This document shows positions 37,100-64,000 of a DNA stretch of 64,000 nt, piece by piece. Below the pieces are notes generated by a model that saw nothing but the letters and a program-made list of their open reading frames with translations, searched no databases and was not told the DNA's origin. The position numbers and the translations under genes are program-made. The DNA comes from Pseudorasbora parva (taxonomy: Eukaryota; Chordata; Actinopteri; Cypriniformes; Gobionidae). The number at the start of each line of letters is the position of its first letter. Position 1 is the first letter of the stretch. The DNA lies in the NCBI RefSeq assembly GCF_024679245.1, contig NC_090182.1, positions 28,529,753 through 28,593,752 on the forward strand, read 5' to 3'.

Positions 37100-38002
37100 A
37101 TATAGTACTATGATGAATGATCAAAATGAAAACAAACTAAGTAAAAATAAATAGTTTCTGACACTAGTAACCTTTCAATCTGGAGACTGAGAGTGTTTTT
37201 TCTGATATCTCTATACAGAAGTGCCCTGGTGAAGGTCTCGTTACTCTAATGCGACTGGGACGTACAAAACTATCGCATCTAAAGCACACTCGGAAATTCA
37301 CTGTTATCTGATACAACGCAAGTACTTTTCTATCAGTGATGAAAAAAACTACGTCTGATTTCCTCATCACTTTTACTCCGCTGGAATTTTCTTGAAGAAA
37401 CAGTCTGTAGACGATGATACTTGCTGCGGTGGCAATGGATAGATTAGCTGTGAAGAATGAGGCCTGAGACTGACATTTGCCTTGACGGATGTTACTCCTC
37501 TGTTCCGATGTCGAGACTGGGCCTCTCCAGCGGCGCGTGAGACTCGCAGCACCTCTCCCATCACAAGGGTACCACCTGGCACCGACATCCTCTCGGTAAC
37601 CCAAAAAATATGGGTAAAAATATCTATTCTTTTTTAAAAAGGGGATTTTTCATAATTCAGCAACAGTAGCTCTGTTTTGTTTTTCAGTTTATCAGTGCTT
37701 TTTGACGTCCATTGTTGAAAAACAAAGACAAGGTCTTTCAAATTGTTATTTTTTTGCCAGAGGCAGTATTAACAAAGTTTTTGAGTGTTCTTCTTTTAAA
37801 AGTCCCTGCAGCGTTCGGTGAGTTTCCCCATTAGTTCATTTATTCTCCGTGGGTTCAGGAGATAACGAAAAAAAAGTGAGGGAAAAAGAGAAAGACAGAG
37901 CAAGAGAGAGAAACAGATCGAGAAAAGAACTGAAAGCTGTAAAGGTATAAGCGTAGAGAAAGTGAAATATAAAGAAACAGGAAATCAAAAGGATTTGGAC
38001 TG
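37100..38002 (-). other. tenm2: Probable tenm2 3' untranslated region
   Basis: Begins right after the tenm2 stop. Open frames here (for example 37164-37604) resemble no family I know and follow the stop, so I treat them as chance. The polyadenylation site is not pinned down. Confidence 0.5.
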
Positions 38003-59020
<21,018 letters not shown>

Positions 59021-59923
59021 CTGCAAGAGCCAGAGAGAGAAGAAAAATACACTGAGAAAGGCAGAAATCCATCACAGCAGTCATAAGAGCATTGATATGT
59101 CAAAAATTGTGACCAAAAGTTTGGAAAACAAGCTAGAAATAGTTTCCAGGCTTTAGGATTTCTTTAAAGAGGAACTGAACTACCGGTAAATCAAAATCGA
59201 ATTACTTAAAATAAATGGAATTACTATTGAAAAATTATTTTGTAGTTATGTAGTTTGTTTACCATCTTTTTATAAATTGATATTGTCAATCAACTTTTTG
59301 TTCAGCTGTGTATTTGGTAAACTTTGAATCTACATTGAACCAAAAAAAAAAAAAAAGCATTTTGGTTGCACCTGTTCAATGCAATTTTATACAAACAGAT
59401 CTGATACAGCACACAAAGCACATTAACATGAAAACTGCAGACATAATCCAGACAATCAAAACCGACTGCCACAGATGAACATGAAATGCAAGAATTATCC
59501 TTTATGTTATTATATGTCTAGGTTTTCAAACTTTTGGCCTTGACATTATAGGCAGACATGCATCAGTGCTCATACACAAACATATCTGCCTCCAATGTGC
59601 TCACATCCTGTCTGAGGGGGTGAAGTATATGAAAAGCATTACTATTCACACCTCAAATCAGTTCAAACTCAGAGAGCAATTAAATTATTTTCGGTAGTCT
59701 CCACAGATAGATGCTGTTGGTAGCAAATGAATTTATCAGAACTCATCCATTCAGGAGGGGATATTTATAAAGAGCACATACACTCTCTGACTGTTCATTT
59801 ACAGTAGCTGATTTGATTTGTCTGGATAGAGAGCAATGCTCTCATGTAAGAATGTGGTTAGGACAGACCGGAGTCTACAGATCAGATTAGGATGGCTCTT
59901 TAGGTCGAGGTACGAGACTGGGG

Positions 59924-59926
<3 letters not shown>

Positions 59927-60014
<88 letters not shown>
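59927..60014. repeat. (GT)n microsatellite
   Basis: About 44 uninterrupted units. Confidence 0.95.
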
Positions 60015-60017
<3 letters not shown>

Positions 60018-61318
60018 AGACTTTAGAAAAAGAACATATTGTGGGAGAAGAAATGTGGAAGTATACTTGTTTGAAAGATTTTTATAGATAGAGACAGAAG
60101 CGCTTTGATAAATATATTACATGTTTTTGGAGTCAAGTGTGGCATGTGTGTGGGTGTTTAATGTATGCAGTTAGGGGATAAAAAGACAAAAGGTGGAAAA
60201 CAATCTTGTCACAAGAAGAGTGTGGATTGATGTGAGTGCTTTAAGGATGCACTCTCTGGGAGCAACAGAGACTGAGATGAACAAACACAAAGACAAATAA
60301 AAAGACTAAGCACTATTCTCCTTTAGCCACACCAGTCCATAATTAAGCACCCTGGAGATGTGACCTGACATTTCCGAGTCATTAGGAGTTTTCTGTAAAT
60401 AAAAAATGCGGTCTAAAATTCTCAGCACTGCCGTAGGCATCATCTCTTACTGCGCTCTAAACGGAAACCATGTTGTGACCTCACACTGTGTCATCAGAAA
60501 CCATTGCTGGTTCCTAGGAGTTTAATCTCCAACAGTTAACACTTCTGTTAGTGTGTCAGCCTCCGCTTATGGTTACCCAGGAAACACGGCCTTTTAGAAG
60601 GAGCCAGTTTCCTTCATCACAAGGCTAGTATTATTGCCAGTTGACCCAGCATAGGTGACAATTCAGATGATTTGTGATGAGGGAATATTAAATAGCCTTG
60701 ATCAAGGGAAAGTGAAAACCCAGCGTGTACTGGGATGCATTCAGCCATTGTGACTCAAATCAAATGTTGCTTTAATTAATGTAATTGTCAATGTCTGGGG
60801 TCCTTGAGATGCCACATTAACAGCCTGCTATGCATCGATTGTCACGCAATATTGAGCTGAGAGAAAAGTCACTTAGCAATGATTGCCTTTTAAATGGAGC
60901 TGCCATTTTTAGCAGCCAAATACTTATGAAACACCAGGACAGCAAAATCTATGGTGACCATTGATCTTCCTCATTGGGCAGCACTGAGTAGGGCCCCTCT
61001 TTCATGCCAAAGGCCAGTCGATTCTCAGCACACTAACTAGAATAAAGTGGGGTTTCACAAACTATTAAGCTATCTGGCTAAAGTAATGTGGGTTGACTCT
61101 ATTGTAATCTACTTAAAAAGGAGCTGAGATTGCCTCTAGTTATGGGTCAGCGCACACGGTATGAGAGAGATACGCAAAGGTGAGATGGGGAAAGAAGCAC
61201 ACTGCATAGCAACAGTCAGCCACTGATGGATAGATATATTGATAGAAAGAGACAGATGGGTTGGTGGAAAAAAAGAAAGAAAGAACAAAATAAAGAGGAA
61301 GTAAGAAGGGAAGGGAGT

Positions 61319-61442
61319 AAGGAAGGAAGGAAGGAAGGAAGGAAGGAAGGAAGGAAGGAAGGAAGGAAGGAAGGAAGGAAGGAAGGAAGGAAGGAAGGAA
61401 GGAAGGAAGGAAGGAAGGAAGGAAGGAAGGAAGGAAGGAAGG
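61319..61442. repeat. (GGAA)n microsatellite
   Basis: About 31 near-perfect units. GGAA is also the core ETS-factor word. Confidence 0.95.
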
Positions 61443-62814
61443 AGATATAAATGTCTTAAAGGATGGGATATTGAGGGGGAGAAAGAATGTTTGGAAGAGA
61501 AATCTAGTCATCCACCTAAACCAGCCCCCGTCCATTGGCCTGCAGCCCTCTCACCTTTATAAAGGTCATAAAATAAAGGTTAGATTCATAAATCCTCTAA
61601 ATTTCCCCTAGGAAGAGACAGATAAAGTCCCACAGGGAGTGAGCACCTACTGTATTAAACGCCTTCTGTCTGGGTTTTTCTCGCCTATGCTATTCCATGT
61701 ACTACTACAAAGTCAAATAACATCCTAAACTTCAACATAGGCATAGTGCGGAGCTGAAAATTTTCACTTAAATGGTTTCTGAACTTTAGCAGAGAGGGGA
61801 TAATGTCCTGTGGTGTGAATACTAAACAAGTTCTCACTGAGGTTTTTAGGATACCTGTTTGGAAGCATTCAACCATTTCTTTCTGAAATTTCTGTTTTGA
61901 CTAATGACAGAAAATGTGCTCTGCAGCTTTAACAAATGCCATTCCTTAAAATGAAATCCACTGAACAGATGTGCAGTTGGGAAGCTGGGATGCATTTATC
62001 TTGTATGCTTCTTTACCCAGAATGGGTGTGATTTCCACTCATTAGCCAATCATGCATTTGATCAAGTGCAACTCACATCCACTCAGGATACTCTAGCATG
62101 CAAAGTCAGTGCCTCCAGCGGCCATTCATCTCAAGTCATTTCGGCCAATTAGAGATGCGTATTTAAATCGAGTAACTATTGTCACTAGCTCTTGTTCCAG
62201 ACTCGCTCCTATCTACTGATGCATGAGCATTCAGGTGATCACTGTAGGCCCTGCAGTTAAACTCCTCATTATCCCGCTCTCCCTGCAAACACACCGTACT
62301 CCCCCTCCTCAGAAAAGCACACACACTCCTGTCCCTCCATTAGTATTCATCCTATGAGCTGGAACTCATGCAGGCGCTGAGACAAAGTCATTACCATGCC
62401 TCCTGTGGTCCTGCACCCCGTGTGCCGAAATATGTTCGGTAAAAACGTTGCTTGCTGCTCCTGACCCATTTTGCACCATGAAATTTCACATTTACCTTAA
62501 GATCCCTTTACTCACAGAATCTGCATCCCTCAGATACAGCAACATCTATGTAATATTTGTCTCCATTCTGCAGTTTCCACAGGAATTTAGCTCTTTTGTC
62601 TGAGGTGGACTTAATGTAAATAGAGAGTAGGATGACGTGCCTCCTGCATCTCTGTTCTGTGCAAGCATAAAGCCAGACTTAAACAGACAGCTAAGAGCCG
62701 GTGTGCACTGTTGAGCACTACCCTACCTTCAATAGAAACTGTAGTGCATTGCTATTATGCTTAGAGTCATGTAGTTGGCCCAGCCTTTAACTCTTGCTCC
62801 TTCAACAGTTGAAT

Positions 62815-62970
62815 GGAATGAGGGTGGCGTATATTGTAGTGGTTACAGCTCAAGTTTATTAACTGGAGTTTGCCGTTCCAACCGCTACAAGAAGCCATCA
62901 CTATTGTGCTCTTTACCAAGGCACTTAACCTCATGTTGCTTCAGGGAGACTGTTCCTTTAATACGTTTAT
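62815..62970 (+). mobile_element. tRNA-derived SINE fragment
   Basis: Has a degenerate internal promoter-like pair (tgtagtggttaca as box A, gccgttccaaccgc as box B) followed by aaggcacttaacctcatgttgc, typical of fish SINEs. A second piece with acacttaaccccaggttactcc lies at about 63560-63610. Confidence 0.6.
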
Positions 62971-64000
62971 GGCATCATTCTATTCATTTATTCAAATATG
63001 CAGAACTTAATTCTACCTATAAAAAGAAAGACTTTTAGGTTAACTCAATTACTTGGTCAACACATTGTAAGAGTGTGCTTCTGGCATTACTGTGGTGACA
63101 ACAAAGCTCAGTACTCAAGGGAGTGATAGAGCTAACTTGAAATGTTATTAAACTCTGTTGGTTCTTTTCAGTTAGATATTTTAAAAACACGATCTAAATT
63201 GCTCTGCAAGATACTATTCAAACCATTGCTCTGCTATAACAGTAAAAGCCCGACACCGCTGACAGATTGGATGGTTGTGACAATATCTTGGCTCATGAAT
63301 AAGGTTGTGCTTAAACTGAAGATAACCTTGAAGGACCATCTAAATCACCAAATTAACATTCATAAGCCAAGCCTTTGCCACGGTAGGATTTGTCAAGTCT
63401 CATGATAATTTGGTGTAACGGAGGGGGGCAAAGAGGAGCTGTACAGGCAAACCTCACTTCCCTGCATTCAAGAGGCGCCCACCCGAGTGGGAACAGTTGC
63501 ATTGACATTGAGATTTAATATTATGTCACAAATTGTGCTTTGACTTAGTACCAGCTTGAACAAGACACTTAACCCCAGGTTACTCCAGCAGGATTTTCCT
63601 GTAATAAGTGACCAGAATAAGTTCTGGTCAACATTTAGGATTATTAACTATCAATAATATGTGTGACGTGGACAATATAATGTATAATATTATCCCAAGC
63701 GCTGAAGGACTGACAAGTCATTGTTCTTTTCAAAGATTGGACATTTTTGTAGCTCAGTTACTGCTTTTGGAGAGAGTCATTTCAAAAACAAGGTGCAAAA
63801 CATATGATTAAATCTATACTATCATCAGCTGACAACAAAAATATAAACACATATGCTGAAGAACACAGACTAGCACTATGAACCTACTCGACACAACATT
63901 CTACTCCACCACGGCTACTCTATGAACAGAAGCACACAGTCGCTATGCAGCCAAGCTAGAGGTTGCTCACAACCAGACTAAAGTGCAGCTAGCACTAGTC

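Larger units (their letters stand above)
59021..64000. other. Large tenm2 intron, incomplete
   Basis: No further EGF exon found on the minus strand. Contains (GT)n 59927-60014, (GGAA)n 61319-61442 and SINE-like pieces near 62820 and 63540. Low-complexity frames across the (GGAA)n tract are not genes. Confidence 0.65.

Noticed and set aside
37164..37604. 146-residue minus-strand open frame
   Set aside because: Lies after the tenm2 stop codon in the probable 3' UTR; no family resemblance and no splice context.
61140..61535. 131-residue frame rich in FLPS
   Set aside because: Translation of the (GGAA)n microsatellite.

Overview
The window is vertebrate nuclear DNA, very probably from a cyprinid-like teleost. 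It has small exons with GT-AG introns, long AT-rich introns, abundant microsatellites, and stacks of non-autonomous DNA transposons (hAT-type with 8-9 bp target duplications, a large group flanked by TTAA, a Tc1/mariner relic, tRNA-derived SINE pieces). There are no bacterial-style operons. All gene models below were assembled by hand from open frames, splice signals and phase agreement. Family names rest on remembered family sequences, not on a search.

Layout. (1) 1-18207, + strand: pdlim3 (ALP, actinin-associated PDZ-LIM protein). The second half of the PDZ domain through the LIM domain and stop codon are present; the start-codon exon is not seen and probably lies upstream. It carries alternative ZM-motif exons whose phases force mutual exclusion. 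(2) 20379-31110, - strand: complete cfap96 (C4orf47-like cilia/centrosome protein) in seven exons, with a 7.7 kb first intron packed with transposons. It lies tail-to-tail with pdlim3. (3) 31653-32392, - strand: a candidate four-exon gene for a 111-residue protein that I do not recognise; all exon phases agree. (4) 32712-35225, - strand: complete tstd1-like single-domain rhodanese with a CQMGRR active-site loop. (5) 38003-59020, - strand: the last 17 coding exons of a teneurin, best matched to TENM2, from the final EGF repeat through the beta-propeller, YD-repeat barrel and C-terminal toxin-like/TCAP region. It includes a 21-nt alternative microexon in the propeller. The N-terminal 800 or so residues lie beyond 59020. 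59021-64000 is teneurin intron.

The genes have unrelated jobs: muscle Z-disc scaffold, cilium, sulfur transfer and synaptic adhesion. In human, PDLIM3 and C4orf47 sit near TENM3, so finding a TENM2-like teneurin here is of interest for the history of the duplicated 4q/5q paralogous regions.

The most informative non-genic content is the transposon stratigraphy. Four separate nests have exact or near-exact target-site duplications, and one includes an empty-site control elsewhere in the same window. There is also a probable templated insertion beside a perfect 48-bp palindrome at 30180-30267. I found no convincing new multi-gene system; the best candidates for something undescribed are the 111-residue gene and the TTAA-flanked element group.
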